Origin: an uncultured Eubacteriales bacterium
Lineage (GTDB): Bacteria > Bacillota > Clostridia > Monoglobales > Monoglobaceae
Reading direction: 5' to 3'
NCBI GenBank assembly: GCA_905198865.1
Contig: CAJKEB010000010.1
Location: 1-48,378 of the forward strand
DNA length: 48,378 nucleotides
Below are positions 8,721 through 16,024 of the stretch, one piece after another. The first letter of the stretch is position 1, and each line of letters opens with the position of its first letter. The notes under the pieces were generated by a model. The model had not been told where the DNA came from and made no database searches. It was given only the letters and a program-made list of their open reading frames with translations. Made by a program: the position numbers and the translations under genes.

Positions 8721-10628
8721 TCACAATACTTCATTCAAATCGTTTACAGGCGGCATACAGGCTTTATCCCTGCATACATAGTAGGTGGTGCGATTATTTA
8801 TGACAGGATACTCGTCACTTCCTCCGTTAATTACTTTAACTACCGAATTTAACGGAAAGGATTGATGCGTATCCGACGGCGCGCATACAATATGCACAGG
8901 CGGGTTGACATACATGGACAGTGCTAATAAATAGAAGCAGTATCCCATAGGATGATTCTTTGCCTTTCCCGCCATAAAACTAAGCTGCTGATCTGCCGTT
9001 TCAGAAAAAAGCGTATCCTCCGTTAATTGAGAAAGAAAAACAAGATTATATGCCATGACTGAATTTCCGCTTGGAATAGCCCCGTCATATGTTTCCTTTG
9101 GTTTCATTATTAATTGTTCATTATCATTGCCGTACAAATAAAATCCACCGTTTTCTTTGTCAAAGAAATCCTTGATTGCCTTTTTGCACAGCTCTGTTGC
9201 CCTGCTTAGGTATTTTTGTTTAAATGACGTCTCATACAGCTGAATAAGCGCAAAAATATAGAATGCGTAATCGTCGAGGAAACCACGACTGCCGTGCTGT
9301 CCGCTGCGGAAGCTTACATAAAGCGTGTCGTTCTCAGAAAGCTCATTTTCTATGAAAGCGCAGGCTTTTTCCGCGGCACACAGATATTTTCCATCTTCCA
9401 GAACACGATACAGCATCGCAAAGGCGGCAATCATCAGACCGTTCCATGATGTCAGTATTTTATCGTCAAGATGCAGCTGTGTTCTGGATTTTCTGTACTC
9501 ATATATCTTGGGTAAATATTTCTGAAGCTCACTGTTTTGTTTAGGATTGTGGAGCAAATTGGGAATACTTTTTCCCTCAAAATTTCCGCCTTCCGTAATT
9601 CCGTAATATTCATTGAATTTTTCACCCGCTTCTCTGCCTATCAAATCCGGAATTTCATTGTAGCTGAATACATAATATTTTCCTTCTTCACCCTCGCTGT
9701 CCGCGTCCTGAGCCGAAAAAAATCCACCGCGGCTGTCCGTCATTTCACGCAGTATATACTGAGCTGTTTTTTCGGCAATGTCCTTATATTGTGTATTTCC
9801 TGTGACAGAATATGCGGTAATATAACTCATAATCAAAAGCGCATTATCATACAGCATCTTTTCAAAATGTGGCGCTAAGTAATACCTGTCGGTCGAGTAG
9901 CGGGAAAATCCGTATCCGATATGGTCAAAAATACCACCCTTATACATTTGCATAAGCGTGTGCTCTGCCATATTAAGCGCTGATTTTGCATTTGTCTGAC
10001 GATAATAGTCCAAAAGAAAAATAAGATTGTGTGGGATTGGAAATTTAGGCGCACTGCCAAAACCACCGTATTGCTTGTCAAATGAATGGACGAGCTGTTC
10101 AAATGCATGGTTAAGCAAGGTTTGTGACGGATTTCCCGTTTCATTCGGTTCAGATGCTAATATTTTTTCTAGTTCCGCTCCGGATGATATTAATTCATCA
10201 CGGCGAGTTTGCCATAATAAATGGATTTGTTTTAATATGGACTGAAATGCCTGACGCGGAAAGTATGTTCCTGCAAAAAAGGGCTTCTGTTCAGGTGTGA
10301 TAAATACTGATAATGGCCAGCCTCCGCTTCCGGTCATTGCCTGACATACATTCATATAAATGCTGTCAATATCAGGACGTTCCTCTTTGTCTACCTTAAT
10401 AGATATAAAATAATCATTCATAATTTCCGCCGTATCATGGTCTTCAAAGGATTCATGTGCCATTACATGACACCAGTGGCACGTGCTGTAGCCGATGCTT
10501 AAAAATATAGGCTTGTTTTCTTTCTTTGCTTTTTCAAACGCTTCTTTGCCCCACGGATACCAGCGGACGGGATTGTCCTTGTGCTGTAAAAGATAAGGAC
10601 TTGTTTCATTATTTAAAGCATTTTTCAT
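8721..10628 (-). CDS. yyaL: YyaL-like thioredoxin-domain protein (DUF255)
   Basis: The protein has 635 residues from the chosen start. The N-terminal part (about 1-160) is a DUF255 thioredoxin-like domain opening with 'NETSPYLLQH' and carrying the CxxC-like motif in 'STCHWCHVMAHESF'. The remainder is an alpha/alpha toroid like those of glycan-processing enzymes ('NGLMIAAFAMLYR', 'GGFYLYGND'). This matches the bacterial YyaL / human SPATA20 family, whose biochemical role is unsettled. The ATG at 10628 is preferred over one nine codons upstream because GAGGTG sits 6 nt before it. The gene is monocistronic and converges with bcp. Confidence 0.9.
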   Translation of the reverse strand: MKNALNNETSPYLLQHKDNPVRWYPWGKEAFEKAKKENKPIFLSIGYSTCHWCHVMAHESFEDHDTAEIMNDYFISIKVDKEERPDIDSIYMNVCQAMTGSGGWPLSVFITPEQKPFFAGTYFPRQAFQSILKQIHLLWQTRRDELISSGAELEKILASEPNETGNPSQTLLNHAFEQLVHSFDKQYGGFGSAPKFPIPHNLIFLLDYYRQTNAKSALNMAEHTLMQMYKGGIFDHIGYGFSRYSTDRYYLAPHFEKMLYDNALLIMSYITAYSVTGNTQYKDIAEKTAQYILREMTDSRGGFFSAQDADSEGEEGKYYVFSYNEIPDLIGREAGEKFNEYYGITEGGNFEGKSIPNLLHNPKQNSELQKYLPKIYEYRKSRTQLHLDDKILTSWNGLMIAAFAMLYRVLEDGKYLCAAEKACAFIENELSENDTLYVSFRSGQHGSRGFLDDYAFYIFALIQLYETSFKQKYLSRATELCKKAIKDFFDKENGGFYLYGNDNEQLIMKPKETYDGAIPSGNSVMAYNLVFLSQLTEDTLFSETADQQLSFMAGKAKNHPMGYCFYLLALSMYVNPPVHIVCAPSDTHQSFPLNSVVKVINGGSDEYPVINNRTTYYVCRDKACMPPVNDLNEVL

Positions 10629-10928
10629 GTTAGTCACCTCATGGTTATTATACACCTATCGTTTCTATAAAATAAGTGCTCTAAAAAATTGAATTAAAAA
10701 TATATTTTGATTAAAATATATAAATCGGTTGATTATTTCAAAATTATACCACGATTTTATTGGTTGTTTATTTATTGTTAAAGTGAGTTCCATACTTGAA
10801 ATTTGCCCATATTTCAGGCTTCCGTTTATCAGTTCCTTTACTGTTCTCTGTATTACCACTGCTGGCAGTCGAATTCAGCAAAATTCTTATTCGAATCAAA
10901 ATGAAAATTAAAAAATTTATTGACCTAC

Positions 10929-10966
10929 AAAACACAATTACAAGCTTTTCTATGTGATTGTGTTTT
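10929..10966. terminator. Orphan hairpin, perfect 10-bp inverted repeat
   Basis: AAAACACAAT and ATTGTGTTTT pair perfectly, and four further pairs (one G-T) extend the stem to 14 bp. The plus-strand arm ends in T5. No gene upstream on either strand needs it, so it may remain from a lost gene or end a small RNA. Confidence 0.4.
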
Positions 10967-11071
10967 TATGCATATAGGCAAAAATTAATTTTATTCTTAA
11001 TTATACTCAATACAATAAGAAAATCCATCTCGATTTTCTTTACAGATGTTTTCTTTTTTATCTTTTTATGA

Positions 11072-11099
11072 TATAATATAAGCGTTTAAATGTTTAAAC
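11072..11099 (+). promoter_or_regulatory. -10 box and palindromic operator of the arsR remnant
   Basis: TATAAT at 11072-11077 is followed by GTTTAAA, 2 nt, TTTAAAC (11084-11099), a perfect inverted repeat covering the expected transcription start. ArsR repressors typically bind AT-rich dyads there, which suggests autoregulation before the gene decayed. No good -35 box is visible. Confidence 0.5.
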
Positions 11100-11114
11100 A
11101 GATTGAGGTGTTAT

Positions 11115-11470
11115 ATGAAAAATACAATACAAGATATTGAGCGTTTAAAAACAGAGTTTCAAGCATGCCAAAAAACACTTACAGCGCTTGGCGATGAAAC
11201 AAGATAGCACTTGCTTTTTATTATGCTTAATTGTGATTGCGGCGGAAGTCGTGTAGTAGATATAGCTGAAAAGACAATTTATCAAGACCCGCGGTATCAC
11301 ATCATATGCAGATATTAAAGGATGCTGGAATTGTAAAATCAAGAAAAGAAGGTACATTCATTTACTACTATTTAGACCCAGAAGACAGCGGAATTGACAA
11401 GATGATTGCTCTTTTTCAGGATATAAGGCGAATTAAGGAGAATGTGCCGGAGAGAGGTGGAACTGATTAA
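11115..11470 (+). pseudogene. ArsR-family regulator, broken by a stop and a frameshift
   Basis: The frame begins with GAGGTG four bases before ATG and reads 'TLTALGDETR', then TAG where a Gln codon (CAG) is expected, then 'HLLFIMLNCDCGGSRVVDIA'. After 'EKT' one A seems to be missing. In the next frame the sequence continues 'LSRPAVSHHMQILKDAGIV', the recognition helix of ArsR winged-helix repressors, and ends '...NVPERGGTD'. Restoring both changes gives a protein of about 118 residues, normal for the family. It lies upstream of a nitroreductase, a common pairing. The two lesions could also be sequencing errors. Confidence 0.85.
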
Positions 11471-11688
11471 AGTTCAAGTTATGCATACATGCAAAGAGCG
11501 TGTTGATATTGGAGACCAATTTGAACAAAAGCATCGTGCATGATTATCGATATCAATATATTTAATTAAACACCCTATTGTATCGGGTTCAGAGTTTAAG
11601 CAGAGATAACGATTGTGCAGGAATACTTTGCTACACATGCCCCTGCTATAAAACCGCAGATTTTTGAAATTTAAAAGGAGGAATAACA

Positions 11689-12348
11689 ATGGATTTATTA
11701 GAAGCAATCAATATGCGTCATTCAGTACGCAATTATACTGACAGAAAAATGGACAGTGCAGCGGAAAAGGAACTTCGAGATTTGATTAAGCAATATAATA
11801 AGGCAACCGGACTTAACATTCAGCTTTTTACAAAAGAACCGCAAGCCTTCGGAGGTATGATGGCGCATTACGGAAAATTTTCAGGCTGTACGGATTACAT
11901 TGCGCTTGTCGGAAAAAAGGGCGCGGATGAACAATGCGGATATTATGGTGAAAAACTTGTTTTAAGAGCACAGCAATTAGGCCTTAATTCATGTTGGGTT
12001 GCAATGACTTATAGTAAATCAAAAACGCCATGTGTAATAAACAAAGGTGAAAAGCTACATATTGTAATAGCGCTTGGTTATGGAGAAACACAGGGTATTC
12101 CGCATAAATCAAAGTCTGTGACACAGCTTTGTAATGTCGATGGAGAAATGCCAAAATGGTTTGAAAGCGGAATGAATGCAGCGTTGCTGGCACCGACAGC
12201 AATGAATCAACAAAAGTTTATTATAAGCCTAACAGGTAATACGGTGTCTGCAAAGGCACTTTTCGGCTTTTATTCTAAAATTGACCTCGGAATAGTAAAG
12301 TGCCATTTTGAAATAGGCGCGGGAGAAGAGAATTTTCGATGGGAATAA
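11689..12348 (+). CDS. Nitroreductase-family flavoprotein (TM1586-like)
   Basis: A 219-residue protein starting 'MDLLEAINMRHSVRNYTD', the FMN-binding opening of the nitroreductase fold, with the second half 'GMNAALLAPTAMNQQKF'. It resembles the single-chain double-domain form (putative TM nitroreductase) rather than the homodimeric NfsB type. It should bind FMN and use NAD(P)H; the substrate is unknown. AAAGGAGGAA precedes the ATG. It lies behind the broken arsR and just before a metK scrap, so its own regulation may be lost. The reading frame is intact, and a C-terminal 'FEIGAGEENFRWE' is normal for the family. Confidence 0.85.
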   Translation: MDLLEAINMRHSVRNYTDRKMDSAAEKELRDLIKQYNKATGLNIQLFTKEPQAFGGMMAHYGKFSGCTDYIALVGKKGADEQCGYYGEKLVLRAQQLGLNSCWVAMTYSKSKTPCVINKGEKLHIVIALGYGETQGIPHKSKSVTQLCNVDGEMPKWFESGMNAALLAPTAMNQQKFIISLTGNTVSAKALFGFYSKIDLGIVKCHFEIGAGEENFRWE

Positions 12349-12371
12349 ACCGCGAAAATAAACTTGAATGC

Positions 12372-12471
12372 GTGGCGGGTGATCAAGGAATGATGTTTGG
12401 GTATGCCTGCAACGAAACTGCAAGCCTTATGCCTTTACCGATTGATCTTGTGCACAGATTGACAAAAAAGA
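12372..12471 (+). pseudogene. metK: Internal fragment of S-adenosylmethionine synthetase
   Basis: An open frame (12339-12662) overlaps the end of the nitroreductase gene. Part of it encodes 'VAGDQGMMFGYACNET', followed by 'MPLPIDLVHRLTKK'. This is the highly conserved ATP-binding loop region of MetK ('GAGDQG.MFGYACNET..LMPLPI...H'). Nothing else of MetK, normally about 390 residues, is present on either side. It is an isolated scrap of roughly 33 codons joined to the start of repeat copy 2, so not a functional gene. Confidence 0.85.
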
Positions 12472-12589
12472 AAGTAAAGCTTATTTGCGCTTCTTGTAAA
12501 AATTCAGTAAGGAGCTTGATAAAACCTCCGGTAGGAAAGCGGTACACAGAAGATGTTTCGGGCGGTTTGATGAATATAAAATGCACAGA

Positions 12590-12625
12590 CGGCACTCAGG
12601 CTATGGCTTGGGTGCTGTTTTTTAT
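12590..12625 (+). terminator. Terminator inside repeat copy 2
   Basis: The stem is as in copy 1 (CGGCACTCA with TTGGGTGCTG, two G-U pairs) and is followed directly by a run of seven T, a better tail than in copy 1. Confidence 0.7.
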
Positions 12626-12663
12626 TACTACTGTTTTGTGTAAAATTTTGTCGGTATTGTGAA

Positions 12664-12692
12664 TTGATATGATGTGTGTAATGTGATATAAT
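12664..12692 (+). promoter_or_regulatory. Sigma-A promoter in repeat copy 2
   Basis: TTGATA, 17 nt, TATAAT, the same arrangement as in copy 1. It drives the HEAT-like gene starting at 12732. Confidence 0.75.
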
Positions 12693-12731
12693 TATCTAAA
12701 TATATAAATCGGAATTTGTGAGGTGGTTGAG

Positions 12732-13196
12732 ATGAAAGAAAACATTGTACAGAAACTTACATCAAAAGACGATAAATATGCCTGTGCACTTGCTGATAAA
12801 ATTGTTACAGAAAGCCACGATACAGATGAATGGTATGAATATTTCGATGACTTTGCTTCGTTGCTCGACCATCCAAAATCATTGGTGAGAAATCGAGTAC
12901 TGTATATTCTTGCAGCAAATGCTCAATGGGATGAAGAAAACCGTTTTGATGCCATCATATCTGAGTTTCTCACACATATAACGGATAAAAAGCCGATTAC
13001 TGCAAGACAATGTGTGAAGGCACTTGTTCAAGTTGGACTGGCAAGGCCGCAGTATATCCCGCAAATTCTGTCTGCTCTGCACAGTGCTGATTTGTCCAAA
13101 TACAAAGACAGTATGCGTCCACTGATTGAAAGGGACATAGCAGAAACAGAAAAAATACTGATAAATTCCGGTTTATCGAGCAAATTAGAAAAATAA
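12732..13196 (+). CDS. HEAT/ARM-like helical repeat protein, function unknown
   Basis: This 154-residue, mainly helical protein lacks a signal peptide. Segments such as 'ASLLDHPKSLVRNRVLYILA' and 'QCVKALVQVGLARPQYIPQI' have the paired-helix look of HEAT or PBS-lyase repeats, usually protein-protein scaffolds. I do not recognise a specific family. The ATG at 12732 is chosen because GAGGTGG lies 5 nt upstream; a GTG at 12723 overlaps that site. It is transcribed alone from the promoter in repeat copy 2. Confidence 0.7.
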   Translation: MKENIVQKLTSKDDKYACALADKIVTESHDTDEWYEYFDDFASLLDHPKSLVRNRVLYILAANAQWDEENRFDAIISEFLTHITDKKPITARQCVKALVQVGLARPQYIPQILSALHSADLSKYKDSMRPLIERDIAETEKILINSGLSSKLEK

Positions 13197-13262
13197 GAAT
13201 AAATCCCACAGTAGTAACTACCCCAAATTCCTACTACGTTTTTACTACGATTGACGGCATCA

Positions 13263-13360
13263 ATTTGCCGTATTTTGCCCCGTTTCGGATTTTCGTGACA
13301 GAGTTCGGGGCAAAACAACCTCTCTGATACGCTCGGCAAATCGGGGCAAATCAGAGCAAA
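13263..13360 (+). promoter_or_regulatory. Leader with nested inverted repeats and GCAAA boxes
   Basis: TTTTGCCCCG (13273-13282) and CGGGGCAAAA (13306-13315) form a perfect 10-bp inverted repeat. An outer pair, ATTTGCCG (13263-13270) and CGGCAAAT (13334-13341), encloses it. Two more direct boxes follow, GGGGCAAA (13343-13350) and GAGCAAA (13354-13360), just before the AGGAGG of the phosphatase gene. This looks like an operator array or a structured leader; I cannot assign a regulator. Confidence 0.5.
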
Positions 13361-13388
13361 ACTTAGCATTTTAGGAGGCACTTGAATT

Positions 13389-13847
13389 ATGATTAAGATA
13401 CTATTTGTCTGCCACGGCAACATATGTCGTTCACCAATGGCGGAGTTTGTTTTAAAGGATATGGCTGAAAAATGCGGTATTCAAAGTGAAGTTGTGATTG
13501 AATCCTCTGCGACAAGCTATGAGGAAATCGGCAATCCGGTTCATAACGGCACAAAAAGAAAACTTGCTGAATATGGTATTTCGGTAAAGGGTAAGTATGC
13601 AAAAAAGTTATTGAAATCGGATTATGATGATTTCGACTATTTCATAGGAATGGACAGCGCAAATATCAGAAATATGAAAATAATTTTTGGCGGGGATCCG
13701 GATAATAAGATATATAAACTGCTCGAATTTGCCGGCGATTATGGAGATATTGCCGACCCGTGGTATACCGGGAATTTTGATGAAACATATAAGGATGTTT
13801 ACAAAGGTTGCACAGGATTAATCAAAAAAATTAAGGAGGAAATATAA
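13389..13847 (+). CDS. Low-molecular-weight protein tyrosine phosphatase
   Basis: A 152-residue cytoplasmic phosphatase. The P-loop C-x5-R-S is at residues 8-15 in 'VCHGNICRSPMAE', and the general-acid loop is in 'IADPWYTGNF' near the C-terminus. It removes phosphate from phosphotyrosine and possibly other residues. The Ile before the second loop cysteine is the tyrosine-phosphatase form; the arginine phosphatase YwlE has Thr there (compare the fusion at 37722). AGGAGG lies 10 nt before the ATG. Its stop codon overlaps the next start (TAATG), so the two genes are translationally coupled. Confidence 0.93.
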   Translation: MIKILFVCHGNICRSPMAEFVLKDMAEKCGIQSEVVIESSATSYEEIGNPVHNGTKRKLAEYGISVKGKYAKKLLKSDYDDFDYFIGMDSANIRNMKIIFGGDPDNKIYKLLEFAGDYGDIADPWYTGNFDETYKDVYKGCTGLIKKIKEEI

Positions 13848-14194
13848 TGTTATTTGTTTGTTATCCAAAATGCAGTACATGTAAGAAGGCGGAAAACTGG
13901 CTTAAGGAAAATGGAATTGAGTTTTGCACACGGGATATAAAAGAAGATAACCCTACATATTCAGAGCTGAAAGAATGGCATAAGCTGAGCGGTCTGCCGC
14001 TGAAGAGCTTTTTTAATACAAGCGGTATGCTGTATCGCTCTATGCAATTAAAAGATAAATTAATTAGTATGTCAGAAGAAGAACAGCTTAAGCTGCTTTC
14101 AACAGATGGTATGTTGGTCAAGAGACCAATTCTTGTTACTGAAAACAAAGTGCTGGTTGGGTTTAAAGAGAAAGAGTGGGAAAAGATAAAATAA
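13847..14194 (+). CDS. ArsC/Spx-family thioredoxin-fold protein
   Basis: A 115-residue protein with an N-terminal redox motif C9-x2-C12 in 'YPKCSTCKKA', then 'RDIKEDNPTYSEL' and a C-terminal 'KRPILVTENKVLVGF' with the cis-proline loop typical of ArsC, YffB and Spx proteins. The family includes arsenate reductases and the regulator Spx. The 'KRP' and the absence of arsenic genes nearby leave the role open. The start overlaps the preceding stop by one base, and AAGGAGGA lies in the end of the phosphatase gene. Confidence 0.85.
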   Translation: MLFVCYPKCSTCKKAENWLKENGIEFCTRDIKEDNPTYSELKEWHKLSGLPLKSFFNTSGMLYRSMQLKDKLISMSEEEQLKLLSTDGMLVKRPILVTENKVLVGFKEKEWEKIK

Positions 14195-14196
14195 TA

Positions 14197-14302
14197 TGTG
14201 AAACATATTATTGTTTCATAAAGCCAAAATATTTAAAAATGTTTCACACAGTTTAAAGCCTCAATATTTACTGATATAAAAGCAATATGCAAATGTTTCA
14301 CA
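14197..14302. repeat. Four TGTTTCACA-type boxes between convergent genes
   Basis: TGTGAAACA (14197-14205, inverted) and TGTTTCATA (14212-14220) make a dyad. Two further direct copies of TGTTTCACA follow at 14240-14248 and 14294-14302. The boxes sit in a gap between convergent genes, where operator function is unexpected. Confidence 0.6.
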
Positions 14303-14305
14303 AAA

Positions 14306-14334
14306 AACGGGTGCCAAAATAATTGACACCCGTT
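14306..14334. terminator. Bidirectional terminator
   Basis: AACGGGTG and CACCCGTT form a perfect 8-bp stem with a 13-nt loop and A/T-rich flanks on both sides. It separates the convergent ArsC-like and lipoprotein genes. Confidence 0.8.
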
Positions 14335-14338
14335 AAAA

Positions 14339-14938
14339 TTATTGACGTATTTGACTGATTGCATCTATAGTGTTTGAAATTAATAAATCAGTTAATTCTG
14401 AACCATTGATTTTCCAGGAACCGTTATCAAATCTCATGTTTACATCTATGTTTTTTGTGACATTCGGAATTTCTCCGTTAGTTAACACCTTTTGAAGCTC
14501 CTGATTCATAATATTTTGGTATTCCTCACGGCTCATTGATGAAAGATTGCTTTGATATTCAGGGCTAGAGACGAGTAAAACAATGTTTTCTATATATTTT
14601 TCCATAACCTTAGATGAATCAATCATAGTTATATCGACATTAATAATAACATTTTTGCCGTCGCTTGCGGTTGCCGATCTGATATCGTAAGTAATGTTAT
14701 TAAGCGAGCTAAGTATCAGACTTCTGAGCTCAGTATCATCGCTTATTGTATCGGGAGAGAGTGAAAGCGATTTGATTTGTTCAACGTCTCCGGATTTAAA
14801 CGCTTCAATAGCAGAAGAAAAAGCTGCCTGAGCTTCGCTTTCAGCTTCATCGTTCGATTTAGAGCCGCAGGATGACACTGTTATAACAATAATAGACAGA
14901 GTAAGTAAAATTAGAAGACCATGTGTTATTTTTTTCAT
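14339..14938 (-). CDS. Putative lipoprotein, function unknown
   Basis: A 199-residue protein with a lipoprotein signal: 'MKK', a hydrophobic core and the lipobox 'VSSC' with Cys24. It should be anchored on the outer face of the membrane. The mature part looks like an NTF2/DUF4878-type fold ('AAFSSAIEAFKSGDVEQIKS' and 'GSWKINGSELTDLL'), common in Firmicutes lipoproteins, but this is judged by eye only. AAGGGGAA precedes the ATG, and a good sigma-A promoter lies at 14989-15017. Confidence 0.8.
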   Translation of the reverse strand: MKKITHGLLILLTLSIIVITVSSCGSKSNDEAESEAQAAFSSAIEAFKSGDVEQIKSLSLSPDTISDDTELRSLILSSLNNITYDIRSATASDGKNVIINVDITMIDSSKVMEKYIENIVLLVSSPEYQSNLSSMSREEYQNIMNQELQKVLTNGEIPNVTKNIDVNMRFDNGSWKINGSELTDLLISNTIDAISQIRQ

Positions 14939-14988
14939 TATTATTCCCCTTTATTTTAATACTGTTATATATGATTTAATTCTATTTT

Positions 14989-15017
14989 ATTATACAAAAG
15001 TTGAAAAATAAAGTCAA
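14989..15017 (-). promoter_or_regulatory. Sigma-A promoter of the lipoprotein gene
   Basis: On the minus strand: TTGACT, 17 nt, TATAAT, about 50 nt upstream of the start codon. Confidence 0.75.
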
Positions 15018-15162
15018 TGACTAATCACAAATTTAAATGACGTAACATATTATAAATCAGGCTTTATATTGTCATAAAAGGACGAAATAAAGCAGAATTG
15101 CAGATATCAGGATATATTTTGGAGACAATATAGAAAATAATGTGTATGAAAGGAATGATATT

Positions 15163-15369
15163 ATGCCATATGCAAATGAAACAAAAACTTTGGAAATGCC
15201 GATGGTAGGATATTCATATGTTCCAATACAACAGGCAGAGATGAGAAATCTTTTTGATCCTGAATACGGATTAAGACAAGGAACCATATTTCCTATTTTA
15301 AATAAACCGCTTGGCGTATATGGAAACCAATATAAGGGCGATGTAATCTTTGAAAACGGAGGAATGTAA
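15163..15369 (+). CDS. cotJA: Spore coat protein CotJA
   Basis: A 68-residue protein beginning 'MPYANETKTLEMPMVGYSYV' and containing 'LFDPEYGLRQGTIFPILNKP', typical of the spore-coat associated protein CotJA. In Bacillus subtilis cotJA-cotJB-cotJC form one operon transcribed by sigma-E in the mother cell, and the proteins assemble into the inner coat. AAAGGAA precedes the ATG at 15163; an in-frame GTG at 15142 has no ribosome site. The stop is one base from cotJB. Confidence 0.95.
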   Translation: MPYANETKTLEMPMVGYSYVPIQQAEMRNLFDPEYGLRQGTIFPILNKPLGVYGNQYKGDVIFENGGM

Positions 15370-15370
15370 A

Positions 15371-15613
15371 ATGAGTGACAGAGAAGCATTACTCCAAAAA
15401 GTTCAGGCATTTGCGTTTGCCGAAAAAGAATGGAATCTATATTTGGATACCCATCCAACAGATAAAGAAGGTCTGATGATGCATAGGCGCATGGCAGAAA
15501 AAGTAAAAGAACTGACCAAAGAATATGAATCAAAATTCGGGCCGTTAAATACGCTTGGAGTGACAAACCCCAATTGTTTTGACTGGATAAACAGTCCGTG
15601 GCCTTGGGAATGA
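15371..15613 (+). CDS. cotJB: Spore coat protein CotJB
   Basis: An 80-residue protein, the usual length, with the family signatures 'LLQKVQAFAFAEKEWNLYLD', 'THPTDKEGL' and a C-terminal 'WINSPWPWE'. It is a coat component encoded with CotJA and CotJC. The ATG at 15371 follows the cotJA stop by one base, with GGAGG inside the end of cotJA. A 150-base gap then precedes cotJC and holds no gene. Confidence 0.95.
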   Translation: MSDREALLQKVQAFAFAEKEWNLYLDTHPTDKEGLMMHRRMAEKVKELTKEYESKFGPLNTLGVTNPNCFDWINSPWPWE

Positions 15614-15763
15614 TATGTTAAGTTAAAAACTTTACACAAATAAAAATTATTCGATTTTATGTAGGTATTATAAAATTAATCTGTAAAGCAATATTGCATT
15701 ACACATAAAAATTGGAAGCATTAAGAAGTATTTTGATTATGTAATAATCAGGAGGAATATAAT

Positions 15764-15973
15764 ATGTGGGATTATCAAAAGAAATTACAGTATCCGGTCA
15801 ATATAAAGAATACAAATCCAAGATTGGCAACATATGTTATAAGCCAATATGGCGGTCCTAATGGTGAAATGGCAGCATCTTTAAGATATTTGTCTCAAAG
15901 ATATTCTATGCCGGACGAAGTGACAAGAGCTATTTTAACCGACATTGGTACAGAGGAATATGTACCGTTTTGA
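15764..15973 (+). CDS. cotJC: CotJC, N-terminal part (gene split by intervening element)
   Basis: AGGAGGAA precedes the ATG. The first 65 codons encode the start of CotJC, a manganese-catalase-like spore-coat protein ('MWDYQKKLQYPVNIKN', 'QYGGPNGEMAASLRYLSQRY', 'ILTDIGTEE'). After 'GTEE' the frame runs into foreign sequence ('YVPF') and stops, giving only 69 residues where the family has about 190. The break lies inside GGTACAGAGGAAT (15947-15959). The missing part resumes in frame at the second copy of that sequence, 16,030 bp downstream. Joined there, the gene encodes 195 residues without interruption. Confidence 0.95.
   Translation: MWDYQKKLQYPVNIKNTNPRLATYVISQYGGPNGEMAASLRYLSQRYSMPDEVTRAILTDIGTEEYVPF
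15947..15959 (+). repeat. attL core, 13-bp direct repeat
   Basis: GGTACAGAGGAAT, identical to 31977-31989. It marks the left junction of the intervening element. TGTACCG follows at 15961-15967, and an outer arm GATGTTA-AAA-ATAAGCC lies at 15977-15993; both mirror the right end of the element. Confidence 0.92.
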
Positions 15974-15986
15974 ATTGATGTTAAAA

Positions 15987-16019
15987 ATAAGCCCCGTTCA
16001 ATTCTATCGGGACTTATTT
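15987..16019. terminator. Hairpin just inside the left element end
   Basis: AATAAGCCCCG pairs with CGGGACTTATT (one bulge), with T/A-rich flanks. It lies between the truncated cotJC frame and the convergent recombinase gene and can act both ways. It overlaps the outer attP arm. Confidence 0.7.
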
Positions 16020-16024
16020 CTTTT

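Larger units (their letters stand above)
10629..11114. other. AT-rich gap with one orphan hairpin
   Basis: This is a gap of about 490 bases between divergently transcribed yyaL and the arsR remnant. Short open frames exist on both strands but none has a ribosome site or a recognisable product. The only structured elements are the hairpin at 10929-10966 and the promoter/operator at 11072-11099. Confidence 0.5.
12475..12720 (+). repeat. 240-bp intergenic repeat, copy 2 (terminator plus promoter)
   Basis: Nearly identical to 7117-7356 and in the same orientation. As in copy 1, a terminator hairpin is followed by a perfect-spacing promoter that drives the next gene. The start of the repeat coincides with the end of the metK scrap. 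It ends exactly at the ribosome site of the downstream gene. Confidence 0.9.

Noticed and set aside
11471..11688. Second decayed gene between the arsR remnant and the nitroreductase (a Cys-rich frame near 11620-11660)
   Set aside because: The short frame reads a few suggestive cysteines but matches no family I recognise and has several stops.
12339..12662. 107-codon open frame after the nitroreductase as a real gene
   Set aside because: It is a composite of a metK scrap and the intergenic repeat, runs through a terminator hairpin and has no ribosome site.
13197..13260. Attachment site of an integrative element (ACTACG repeats)
   Set aside because: There is no integrase nearby and no second copy at a sensible distance in the window.
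14939..15162. Sigma-E promoter for the cotJ operon
   Set aside because: Expected from Bacillus, but no sequence here matched both sigma-E boxes with correct spacing convincingly.
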